Source of the DNA: Paenibacillaceae bacterium UBA6304
GTDB taxonomy: Bacteria > Bacillota > Bacilli > Paenibacillales > Paenibacillaceae
NCBI GenBank assembly: GCA_002439285.1
Contig: DJTQ01000277.1
Location: 1-13,922, forward strand
DNA: 13,922 bases
Direction: 5' to 3'
In this document: positions 7,022 to 13,922 of the stretch, in pieces
Position numbering within the stretch: position 1 is the stretch's first letter
How the letters are laid out: each line of letters starts with the position of its first letter
The notes under the pieces: generated by a model
What the model was told of the DNA's origin: nothing
Databases searched by the model: none
Seen by the model: the letters and a program-made list of their open reading frames with translations, nothing else
Translations under genes and position numbers: made by a program

Positions 7022-8412
7022 TGGATAAATGGCTTAACCACAACAATTTTGCCAAGATAATTGCCTTGGTGTTCAGCATTATTCTCTGGGCGATGGTTCA
7101 CATCGACAGCGGGACGCCGGTCGCTCCCACGACCGTGGTGAATTCCAAAACGATCGACACCAAAATCCAGGTTACCGGCTTCGATAGCGACAAATATGTG
7201 CTATATGATCTGGAACCCGATACGGTCAGGCTAGAAGTAAAAGGAAAGCGGACCGATTTGACTACGAATTTTTCCGATTATAAAGTGAAGCTGGATTTGA
7301 AAAATATAGGACCAGGCACGATTACATTACCTTTGACGCATGAGCTTCCTCCTGGTGTTCAATTGATCACTATGGAACCGTCGATTATTAAGGTGACGAT
7401 TGAAGCGAAGGAAACCAAGCAAATTCCCGTAACGATTGTAACGAAAGGCAATCCAGCGGATGGTATGCAGCTCGGTAGTCCCATGGTGATCGGAGAGAGC
7501 AATGTGAACGTTACCCTGCCTCAGAGTGAAATCAGCGAGCTTCAGAAGGTTCAAGGGACGATTGATGTGACCGGACTCAGTGAGACGGCAAAAGGCAAGA
7601 CCGTCAAGCTCACGGCATATGATAAACATGGGCAGGAAATGACAAATGCGGAAATCTCGCCGGACTCGGTTGAGGTGGATGTGCCAATTAATAAATTGTA
7701 CAAAAACGTGCCTTTGGAAGTACGAAAAGTAGGAAAGCTTCCTAACGGTTATGTGCTAGCCAGCATAAGCACCAATGTCGAAGGTGTTGCGATTTATGGG
7801 TCAAAAGATTCGCTTGAGGGTATATCATCCTATCCGGTAACTGTCGATTTAAGTCAATTTAAAGGCACAAATGAGACCAGGTACACGGTAGGCTTGACTC
7901 CACCCGAAGGTTTTGAGAAAATCGAGCCGAGCTCTGCTCAGGTCACTGTAAAGATCGAACCCGCGGGTCAAAAGCTGATCGACAATGTTCCGGTTACTCT
8001 GATTAATGCCAATGGGGCCTTAACGGAAAAGTTTGTTCACCCGGAAGATGCTTCGCTTTCGCTTAGTGTATCCGGCTCAAAGGAGATCCTGGATAAGCTG
8101 AAGGCCGAGGATATTACGGCTACGGTAGATCTATCGGGATTAGGAAAGGGAACCCACACAGTTCCAATTACAGTGAAGCTGCCTGAATTTGTCGAGCTGT
8201 CGGATACCGGTGGTCCCCTTGAGGTACAGATTGAGTTAACGGAAAAAAGTAAACCTGCAACCACAGTACCGGAAGAGAATCCACCGGGAGAGCAGAACTC
8301 CGGGAACGGTTCGCCTCCACCAGGAGATGGAACTAATCATCAGGACAACAGTGCCAACGAAAGCGGCGGTACCGGCAATGAGAACGTACCTGACAATGGA
8401 GACGGGGGTTAA
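7021..8412 (+). CDS. cdaR: CdaA regulatory protein CdaR (YbbR repeats)
   Basis: 463-residue membrane-anchored protein that regulates CdaA. A short cytoplasmic N-terminus is followed by one membrane helix (about residues 11-27). Four YbbR-type beta domains then face outward, at roughly 43-128, 132-222, 228-312 and 317-406, with repeated P-V-T/T-V-D-L-type strands. The last 50 or so residues are a Pro/Gly/Asn/acidic low-complexity tail. B. subtilis CdaR (YbbR) has the same plan at 483 residues. The start at 7021 has AAGGAGG ten bases upstream and overlaps the cdaA stop, so the two are probably translated together. In relatives CdaR and GlmM both bind and modulate CdaA; that is family knowledge. 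Confidence 0.94.
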   Translation: MDKWLNHNNFAKIIALVFSIILWAMVHIDSGTPVAPTTVVNSKTIDTKIQVTGFDSDKYVLYDLEPDTVRLEVKGKRTDLTTNFSDYKVKLDLKNIGPGTITLPLTHELPPGVQLITMEPSIIKVTIEAKETKQIPVTIVTKGNPADGMQLGSPMVIGESNVNVTLPQSEISELQKVQGTIDVTGLSETAKGKTVKLTAYDKHGQEMTNAEISPDSVEVDVPINKLYKNVPLEVRKVGKLPNGYVLASISTNVEGVAIYGSKDSLEGISSYPVTVDLSQFKGTNETRYTVGLTPPEGFEKIEPSSAQVTVKIEPAGQKLIDNVPVTLINANGALTEKFVHPEDASLSLSVSGSKEILDKLKAEDITATVDLSGLGKGTHTVPITVKLPEFVELSDTGGPLEVQIELTEKSKPATTVPEENPPGEQNSGNGSPPPGDGTNHQDNSANESGGTGNENVPDNGDGG

Positions 8413-8484
8413 TTTTCCTCGGAATTAGCCGCCAACACAAGCAAAACCATACATCGGAGACCCATACTTACAAAGAGAAGGATA

Positions 8485-8524
8485 TGAAGCCTTCCGCCTT
8501 ACAGAGATAGAGGCGGGGGCTTCA
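8485..8524 (+). other. Strong hairpin between cdaR and glmM, no T run
   Basis: TGAAGCC (8485-8491) pairs with GGCTTCA (8518-8524) and CCGCCT (8494-8499) with AGGCGG (8511-8516) around an 11-base loop. It lies ten bases before the glmM ribosome-binding site. No T run follows, so it is unlikely to be a full terminator. It could be a processing or stability element within the operon mRNA. Confidence 0.6.
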
Positions 8525-8547
8525 CAATATGTTGAAGGAGTGAAATC

Positions 8548-9888
8548 ATGGGAAAGTATTTTGGAACGGACGGAGTTAGAGGAATTGCAAATAAGGAATT
8601 AACGGCGGAGATGGCCTACCAGATCGGCCGTTGCGGGGGATATGTTCTAGCGGGGCAGGTTCCAAAACCGAAAGTTGTTATCGGGATGGACACTCGCATT
8701 TCCGGAGTCATGCTTGAATCTGCGCTTGTAGCAGGGATGCTGTCGATCGGCGCCGACGTTATTCGCTTAGGCGTTGTTTCTACACCGGCGGTAGCTTATT
8801 TGACCAGGATCTTAAACGCTGATGCAGGCGTGATGATCTCGGCTTCTCATAATCCGGTTGAGGATAACGGAATCAAGTTCTTCGGTAGCGACGGCTTCAA
8901 GCTTTCGGATGAGACCGAACTGATGATCGAGGAACTGATGGATAAAGAAGTTGATGAGCTTCCTCGCCCCGTAGGCGGCGGACTCGGAAGCGTTATGATC
9001 GATATCGAATCCAAGTTTAAATATCTGGCTCATTTGAAAACGACGATCAGCCACTCTTTTGAGGGACTTAAAGTGGTACTTGATTGCGCGAATGGAGCTG
9101 CTTTTGAACTGGCTCCGATGCTCTTTAAGGAGCTGGGCGCCGAGGTGTATACCCTGGGAGCAGAACCTAACGGTTTGAATATTAACGACCACTGTGGATC
9201 CACCCATCCTGAGAAACTTAAAGAAGAAGTTATACGTCTAGGGGCCGATGTGGGTCTCGCTTTTGATGGGGATGCCGACCGCCTGATTGCTATTGATGAA
9301 AAAGGGGAAGAAGTCGATGGCGACTATATTCTCTGCATTTGCGGCGATGCGATGAACCGGGCCGGAAAACTGAAGGACAGTACGATCGTTTCTACCGTAA
9401 TGAGCAATTTCGGATTCTACAAAGCAACCAAGAAGTTAGCGCTGAACACGCAGCAAACGGCCGTTGGCGACCGTTATGTCATGGCGGAAATGATCCGCGG
9501 CGGGTACAATCTGGGCGGGGAGCAGTCCGGGCACGTTATTTTCCTCGACTACAACACAACCGGGGACGGCATCTTGACGGCGATTCAACTGGTCGACACG
9601 ATGAAGGCCGCGGGCCAACCTCTTAGTGAAATGAAGAAGGTTATGAAGCAATATCCGCAGGTGCTGGTGAATGTTCGCGTGCAGGATAAGAGCAAGTTTG
9701 TCGGCAACCCGGCTATAGAGGAAGCGATTGCGACTGTAGAGGGTCAGCTTGGCGATAACGGCCGTGTCCTGGTTCGGGCCTCCGGAACGGAATCTCTGAT
9801 CCGCGTCATGGCTGAGGGGCCTGAGAAGGATGAACTGGAACAGTTGGTAGCTCATATCGTCTCTGTAGTGGAAAAAGAACTGGTATAA
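8548..9888 (+). CDS. glmM: Phosphoglucosamine mutase GlmM
   Basis: Converts glucosamine-6-phosphate to glucosamine-1-phosphate, the second step toward UDP-GlcNAc for peptidoglycan. 446 residues, against 448 in B. subtilis. Four domains of the alpha-D-phosphohexomutase fold are intact: catalytic loop ISASHNP (phosphoserine at about 100), metal loop DGDADR (240-245), sugar loop GEQSGH (324-329), and phosphate loop RASGTES (410-416). ATG 8548 has GAAGGAG seven bases upstream. It is the third gene after cdaA and cdaR, 135 bases downstream of cdaR with a hairpin in the gap. The set is a conserved Firmicute operon in which GlmM also restrains CdaA. A hairpin follows the stop. Confidence 0.97.
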   Translation: MGKYFGTDGVRGIANKELTAEMAYQIGRCGGYVLAGQVPKPKVVIGMDTRISGVMLESALVAGMLSIGADVIRLGVVSTPAVAYLTRILNADAGVMISASHNPVEDNGIKFFGSDGFKLSDETELMIEELMDKEVDELPRPVGGGLGSVMIDIESKFKYLAHLKTTISHSFEGLKVVLDCANGAAFELAPMLFKELGAEVYTLGAEPNGLNINDHCGSTHPEKLKEEVIRLGADVGLAFDGDADRLIAIDEKGEEVDGDYILCICGDAMNRAGKLKDSTIVSTVMSNFGFYKATKKLALNTQQTAVGDRYVMAEMIRGGYNLGGEQSGHVIFLDYNTTGDGILTAIQLVDTMKAAGQPLSEMKKVMKQYPQVLVNVRVQDKSKFVGNPAIEEAIATVEGQLGDNGRVLVRASGTESLIRVMAEGPEKDELEQLVAHIVSVVEKELV

Positions 9889-9940
9889 GTTAAGCTCCAG
9901 TTTGAAATGTAATCATGTGACTTTTTGCATAGGTCTTCAA

Positions 9941-9984
9941 AATAAGCCGCTGGTACTGGAAAATTCCGGTTCAGCGGCCTTATT
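9941..9984 (+). terminator. Probable terminator hairpin of glmM
   Basis: AATAAG-CCGCTG (9941-9952) pairs with CAGCGG-CTTATT (9972-9984) with one bulged C. ACTGGA/TCCGGT extend the stem inside. The 3' side is CTTATTATT, not a clean T run, so termination may be partial. It starts 52 bases after the glmM stop. Confidence 0.6.
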
Positions 9985-10034
9985 ATTGGGTATGACTCCT
10001 AGGACAGGATTTGGTAATCAGGACAACTAGATTA

Positions 10035-10063
10035 TTGCCAAATGTCTCGAGGGTGCATATAAT
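10035..10063 (+). promoter_or_regulatory. Sigma-A promoter of glmS
   Basis: TTGCCA at 10035-10040, a 17-base spacer, and TATAAT at 10058-10063: a perfect -10 box with good spacing. Transcription would start near 10070, about 45 bases before the ribozyme cleavage site. glmS can therefore be expressed apart from the cdaA-cdaR-glmM operon. Confidence 0.8.
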
Positions 10064-10115
10064 AAGCATATTCAAGAAAAGAAAGTGAGGGTCGTGAGGT
10101 TATACAGCAGTATAA

Positions 10116-10340
10116 GCGCCAGAGCTTGATTTCGCGCGTTGAAGTCAATTTTCGAAGGAAGCGGTCGGCACGGCATTTGACTGGTCGACTGACTGAAGTC
10201 GCTTCGTGATTGATGGACGGCAAATGCAAGCTGACGAGGTGGAGGTGTTCGGATTGTTCGGCGGGGGCCTCCCGGTATCGCATCGCACCGTAACCGCAAG
10301 GGCAAAAGGAATGGGCGACCGTTCCCACAAACCTTACGGA
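10116..10340 (+). ncRNA. glmS ribozyme/riboswitch (glucosamine-6-phosphate)
   Basis: Self-cleaving RNA that uses glucosamine-6-phosphate as cofactor and lowers glmS expression when the sugar is plentiful. The core matches the Bacillus example: AGCGCC at the cleavage site (between A10115 and G10116), then GACGAGG and TTCGGCGG with CCTCCCGG. Pairings seen: P1 AGCTTG (10123-10128) with CAAGCT (10227-10232); GGAGG (10241-10245) with CCTCC (10268-10272); P3 CGGT (10273-10276) with ACCG (10287-10290); P4 CCGCAAGG (10294-10301) with CCTTACGG (10332-10339), one mismatch; P4.1 GGAA (10308-10311) with TTCC (10322-10325). The P1 loop is unusually large, about 98 bases. The 3' end is set by P4. Confidence 0.93.
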
Positions 10341-10490
10341 TTGATGCTATTCCTAAATGGAATTGATAAATTGATATTTCATGAGTGTGCAGGAGACGCG
10401 GAAGCAGCGCGGATGAACGGAGAATTATGGACATTCATGAAAATGGAGTTAGTTACTTGTAACTTTTCTTATTTTTCGAAAAAGGTGAAT
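10341..10490 (+). other. glmS leader between ribozyme and repeat element
   Basis: 150 bases without a credible gene. AGTTAC-TT-GTAACT (10450-10463) forms a small perfect hairpin followed by a T-rich stretch (TTTCTTATTTTT), a possible weak attenuator. CATTCA near 10432 could pair with TGAATG at 10487-10492. I see nothing else that I can name. Confidence 0.3.
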
Positions 10491-10657
10491 GTTCAAAAAG
10501 TCAGGTTTTCAGCACCGAGAAGATTGGATGAAGCCAGGACTGAGGAGCGGAGCGTAGGCAGAACCTACGTGAGCACCGGAAGGACTGGGTGAGTTCAATA
10601 TTCGATGCCGAAAGGGCTACATGAGTAGCTTCGTGATCAAAAGATGACTTTTTGAAC
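10491..10657. repeat. 167-base element with 13-base perfect terminal inverted repeats
   Basis: GTTCAAAAAGTCA at 10491-10503 is exactly the reverse complement of TGACTTTTTGAAC at 10645-10657. The interior is structured: CGTAGG (10553-10558) pairs with CCTACG (10564-10569), and GCC-GAAAG-GGC forms a small hairpin at 10607-10616. It has no reading frame of its own and no clear target duplication at the borders. The form suggests a MITE-like or REP-like dispersed element. I have an unverified recollection of similar sequences between genes in other Paenibacillus genomes. It lies in the glmS leader, after the ribozyme. Confidence 0.7.
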
Positions 10658-10766
10658 TACCGCTAAAAAATTGAATAGTTCTGTCTCTGTGGACCGCGCT
10701 TGCATCTTCCGCTTCTTTTCTCCTGCCTATAAAATTCGGAGAGAATGAAACGGAGGATATATAAAT

Positions 10767-12599
10767 ATGTGTGGTATTGTTGGATATATCGGTAAGAGAG
10801 ACACTCAGACGGTTTTGCTGGAAGGGCTTAAGAAGCTGGAGTACCGTGGTTATGATTCGGCGGGGATCGCTGTATTCACACCGGACGGATTGCAAATCGC
10901 CAAATCGATCGGCCGTCTGGCCAACCTGGAATCCAAGCTGGAAGGTGCGCCTTTGGTAGGTACGGCCGGAATCGGTCATACGCGGTGGGCGACTCACGGC
11001 AAACCATCGGATGTCAATTCTCATCCGCATACCGACCATAGCCAGAAATTCTCGGTCGTGCACAACGGCATCGTTGAGAATTATCTGGATTTGAAAGAAG
11101 AATTGATCAGCCAAGGCTGCGAATTTGTCTCGGAGACGGATACGGAAGTCATTTCCCATCTGGTAGCTCGCGAGTATGAAGGCGATATCGTGAAAGCTGT
11201 TCAGAAAGCGATCACCTATATGCGTGGTGCTTTTGCACTCGGCGTATTGACGGAGTATGAGCCGAATAAATTGGTAGCTGTACGTCAAGCAAGCCCGCTG
11301 ATCATCGGATTGGGCGAAGGGGAGAACTTCATCGGTTCCGATATCCCTGCTATTTTGAACTATACGCGTAATGTGTATATCTTGAATGACGGTGAAATGG
11401 CGGTATTGACCGAAGACGCTGTCGAATTGATGACCATTGAGGGGAATTTTATTTCTCGGGAAATGATTTCTGTCGATTGGGATGCAGTGACCGCGGAAAA
11501 GGGCGGGTTTGATCACTTCATGCTCAAAGAAATCCATGAGCAACCGAAGGCATACCGCGATACAATGCGTGGTCGGATCGACGAAAGCGGCCGCAAGGTG
11601 CTGTTCCCGAACCTGAATCTGACCGAGGAGAAAATTCGCTCCATTAATAATATTCATATCGTAGCTTGCGGAACGGCATATCATGCCGGTCTGGTAGGTG
11701 GAGAAGCCATTGAAAAATTGATCCGCGTGCCGGTATCGTTCGATGTAGCCTCCGAATACCGTTACCGCTCGCCGCTCATTACACCTGAGACGCTCGTGAT
11801 CGTAGTCAGCCAGTCCGGGGAAACGGCGGACACCTTGGCTGCCCTGCGTCAAGCACACGCGAATGGCGCCCATGTCCTGGCCGTTACGAATGTGGTCGGC
11901 AGCTCGATCGCCCGCGACGCGGACGACGTGATTGCAACGCTGGCCGGCCCGGAAATCGCCGTTGCTTCGACAAAAGCATACACGTCCCAATTGATCGCGT
12001 TCTACCTGCTTGGCCTGCATTTGGCCCAAGTGCGCGGTACGCAAACGGAAGAGGAAGTAGCACATGTGCTTGCCGCCATGCAGGCATTGCCTGAGCAAGT
12101 GGAAAGCATGCTGCAAAACGCAGACGCGATCAAGGCTTACGCCGAGCAAATCTCCAAGCACGAGCACCTGTTCTTCATCGGTCGCGGCCTGGATTATGCC
12201 GTAGCTATGGAAGGATCGCTTAAACTGAAAGAGATCTCTTACATTCACTCTGAAGCTTATGCGGCGGGTGAACTGAAACACGGCACCTTGGCCCTGATCG
12301 AAGAGGGCATCCCGGTCATTGCCTTGGCGACCCAGGAAGCCGTACTCGAAAAAACCGTCAGCAACATCAAGGAAGTGAAAGCCCGCGGCGCAGACGTGAT
12401 GGCGATCACGCACGAAGAGCATGTAGCCGGATTGCTGAAATCCGTCGACCAGGCCTTCGCGATTCCGAAGACGCTGCCGCTGCTTACGCCGGCATTGTCC
12501 GTCGTACCTTTACAGCTTCTGGCCTACTATGCTTCCTTGGCCCGCGGCAACGACGTCGACAAGCCAAGAAACTTGGCGAAGAGTGTGACGGTGGAGTAG
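10767..12599 (+). CDS. glmS: Glutamine--fructose-6-phosphate aminotransferase GlmS
   Basis: Cytoplasmic enzyme making glucosamine-6-phosphate and glutamate from fructose-6-phosphate and glutamine, the committed step of amino-sugar synthesis. 610 residues, near the usual 600-610. It begins MCGIVGYIG, so Cys2 is the N-terminal nucleophile of the class II glutaminase domain (about 2-220), with HTRWATHG (71-78) and VVHNGIVENY. Two SIS isomerase domains follow (about 290-425 and 460-595): SQSGETADT at 349-357, STKAYTSQ at 401-408, HSEAYAAGELKHG at 494-506. The conserved tail is KPRNLAKSVTVE. CGGAGG lies ten bases before ATG 10767. Control is by the upstream ribozyme; its product is the ribozyme's ligand and GlmM's substrate. 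Confidence 0.98.
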   Translation: MCGIVGYIGKRDTQTVLLEGLKKLEYRGYDSAGIAVFTPDGLQIAKSIGRLANLESKLEGAPLVGTAGIGHTRWATHGKPSDVNSHPHTDHSQKFSVVHNGIVENYLDLKEELISQGCEFVSETDTEVISHLVAREYEGDIVKAVQKAITYMRGAFALGVLTEYEPNKLVAVRQASPLIIGLGEGENFIGSDIPAILNYTRNVYILNDGEMAVLTEDAVELMTIEGNFISREMISVDWDAVTAEKGGFDHFMLKEIHEQPKAYRDTMRGRIDESGRKVLFPNLNLTEEKIRSINNIHIVACGTAYHAGLVGGEAIEKLIRVPVSFDVASEYRYRSPLITPETLVIVVSQSGETADTLAALRQAHANGAHVLAVTNVVGSSIARDADDVIATLAGPEIAVASTKAYTSQLIAFYLLGLHLAQVRGTQTEEEVAHVLAAMQALPEQVESMLQNADAIKAYAEQISKHEHLFFIGRGLDYAVAMEGSLKLKEISYIHSEAYAAGELKHGTLALIEEGIPVIALATQEAVLEKTVSNIKEVKARGADVMAITHEEHVAGLLKSVDQAFAIPKTLPLLTPALSVVPLQLLAYYASLARGNDVDKPRNLAKSVTVE

Positions 12600-12666
12600 G
12601 GGAGAGTTAGGCGAAGTCTTATATTGTGGATTAAGGCTGTTTTCGTAAAATATTGTTGCTATATCA

Positions 12667-12717
12667 TATATAATAAAAAGACTCGCAAGAGAAATTTGCG
12701 AGTCTTTTTATTATATA
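12667..12717. terminator. Two-way intrinsic terminator after glmS
   Basis: The arms 12667-12688 and 12696-12717 are perfect 22-base reverse complements around a seven-base loop. The core is AAAAAGACTCGC/GCGAGTCTTTTT, giving a T run on either strand. It sits between glmS (+) and the converging - strand genes and so can end both transcripts. Confidence 0.93.
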
Positions 12718-12772
12718 AGGATTTTCTTATTTAACTAAATCCCCAGTTTGTTCAATAACAACCCATTCGTAT

Positions 12773-13504
12773 TTATCTAATATCTAATGCTTTATCAAAT
12801 TGTTGGGATTCATTTTGAATGGCAGTTGTAACGGGACGACGTTCATTTTCATACTGTTGTAAGGCTTCTTCTACTGTCGCACATTCACTCAATGCTCGTG
12901 CAATTGCGTCAGCATCAGCAATTGCTGAATTAGCACCTTGACCTAGTGTTGGTAACATTGAGTGTGCTGCATCACCAAGTAATGTAATACGTTTTTTACT
13001 CCATTGTGGGATTGGTTGACGACAATATAAAGCACGATCTACGATAGGAAATTCAATCGCATCTAACAGTCTAACTAGCTTTTCATCAAATGAAGCCATC
13101 TTAGCTATCAGTTCTTCTTTTGTAATATCCTTCACCCAAGATGTATCCTCAGAAGGATAACCGATATCGAAGTGCATACCGCCAGCTACTGGTTGCATTA
13201 ATAGTACTGTTGTATCATCTCTATACATAACAGTAGCATCTTCTTTTGCTTTTTCTCTCGTTGCTTCAAGCGGTAAAATCGTACGAACTGAACGATTACC
13301 TGAATAGATTGGTTCATCATTATTGAAGATTGTGCGGATATTTGAGTGAATTCCGTTCGCGGCAATCACCACATCTGCCCGTATTACTGCACCATTTTCG
13401 AACGATAATTCTACATAGTCATCTGTTTCAACAAGTGATTTATATTTATGATCTAAGTGAATGTATTCTGGATCAATCGGTCTTTTGTATATTGATTGCC
13501 ACGA
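12773..13504 (-). pseudogene. Truncated FAD-dependent monooxygenase
   Basis: Only the middle and C-terminal parts of a PF01494-type flavin monooxygenase are present. The open frame (243 codons from the upstream stop) reads EYIHLDHKYKSLVE, then RADVVIAANGIHSNIR (the DG-motif region, with Asn where Asp is usual), and later LLGDAAHSMLPTLGQGANSA (GD motif, FAD ribose/phosphate binding) and YENERRPVT. The N-terminal GxGxxG dinucleotide-binding fold, usually the first 100 or more residues, is missing. The first possible start codon (GTG 13372-13370) lies inside the domain. The frame overlaps the last 17 codons of the TetR gene upstream, consistent with a deletion joining the two. The DNA is AT-rich, unlike glmS. 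Probably non-functional; a working enzyme from this fragment is unlikely. Confidence 0.75.
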
Positions 13505-13922
13505 TCAAAAACCCATTTTTTCAAAATATCACGCATACCACTACTATAAAAATCACATAGCAATTCTGGATACTTAGCATTACGAATTTTTTGTGATATA
13601 GCATCTTCATACTTTGATGCATTTTGTAAAAGCATTTGACTGATAAATTTGTCTAATGATTGATATAAATAATCTGAAGCCCCTGCTGTTATGTGTTTAA
13701 AGAATGACATATTACTATCAATATAATCAATCACATATGTAACAATAGTTGTCTTCGCCTCAGAAAAGGGTAGCTTGTCATACAATTCTTTAATTGTGCT
13801 CTCAACTAACGCATTTAGTAGTACGTATTTGTCAGTATAATAGCGATAAAACGTGCTACGATGAATAAGAGTCTGATCACAAATATCCTGCACGGTAATG
13901 TCAGAGAAATGTCTTGTTTTTA
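13453..13922 (-). CDS. TetR/AcrR-family regulator (5' end outside window)
   Basis: About 156 residues are visible. The frame is open to the window edge, reading KTRHFSDITVQDIC before the GTG at 13893-13891, so the true start lies beyond 13922. The helix-turn-helix is recognisable: DITVQDICDQTLIHRSTFYRYYTDKYVLL, broken here as DITVQDICDQ and TLIHRSTFYRYYTDKYVLL, typical of TetR repressors. The remaining all-helical part (FKHITAGASDYLYQS, FYSSGMRDILKKWV) fits a TetR_C-type ligand-binding domain; the ligand is unknown. It probably controlled the monooxygenase that follows on the same strand, now truncated. Its last codons overlap that fragment's frame, so the C-terminus may be altered by the joining event. 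Base composition is AT-rich compared with the + strand genes. Confidence 0.85.
   Translation of the reverse strand, partial: KTRHFSDITVQDICDQTLIHRSTFYRYYTDKYVLLNALVESTIKELYDKLPFSEAKTTIVTYVIDYIDSNMSFFKHITAGASDYLYQSLDKFISQMLLQNASKYEDAISQKIRNAKYPELLCDFYSSGMRDILKKWVFDRGNQYTKDRLIQNTFT

Noticed and set aside
10032..10592. Small frames on both strands between glmM and glmS
   Set aside because: They cover the promoter, ribozyme and repeat element; none has a good ribosome-binding site or recognisable protein.
10617..12422. 601-residue open frame on the - strand opposite glmS
   Set aside because: It is a shadow of glmS codon use. The protein resembles no family I know, is rich in His, Arg, Phe and Gln, and glmS is certain on the + strand.

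Overview
The window looks chromosomal, from a Paenibacillus-like member of the Bacillales. The reasons are the end of an rRNA operon followed by a long tRNA array, a sigW/rsiW pair and a cdaA-cdaR-glmM operon of Bacillus type, a glmS preceded by the glucosamine-6-phosphate ribozyme, and a bacterial PEP carboxylase, which Paenibacillus carries and B. subtilis lacks. The genus is an inference from gene content and order.

Layout. Bases 1-20 are the last bases of a 23S rRNA; 134-250 is 5S rRNA; 258-1290 holds eleven tRNA genes (Asn, Thr, Glu, Val, Gln, Lys, Leu, Gly, Arg, Pro, Gly), closed by a terminator near 1301-1328. After a non-coding gap comes ppc (1593-4388) with its own terminator. Next are sigW (4634-5209) and its anti-sigma gene rsiW (5339-5956). 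The 129-base gap between them carries a near-perfect ECF promoter, TGAAAC-N16-CGTAAT. The operon cdaA (6197-7021), cdaR (7021-8412), glmM (8548-9888) follows: the diadenylate cyclase, its membrane regulator, and phosphoglucosamine mutase. All are on the + strand.

Between glmM and glmS are 878 bases without a protein gene but with much structure: a hairpin ending glmM, a sigma-A promoter (TTGCCA-N17-TATAAT), a glmS ribozyme with a long P1 insertion (10116-10340), and a 167-base element bounded by 13-base perfect inverted repeats (10491-10657) lying between the ribozyme and the glmS start codon (10767). glmS (10767-12599) ends at a very strong two-way terminator with 22-base perfect arms.

Right of that terminator the DNA becomes AT-rich and runs on the - strand: a 5'-cut TetR-family regulator (13453-13922) followed by an N-terminally truncated FAD-dependent monooxygenase (12773-13504). 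This looks like a degraded, probably acquired regulator/enzyme pair.

Together, glmS and glmM make glucosamine-1-phosphate for cell-wall precursors, CdaA/CdaR control c-di-AMP and contact GlmM in relatives, and SigW/RsiW answer envelope stress, so the centre of the window is a cell-envelope neighbourhood. I did not find a wholly new gene system. The most unusual items are the inverted-repeat element inside the glmS leader and the ECF promoter placed in front of the anti-sigma gene instead of the sigma gene.
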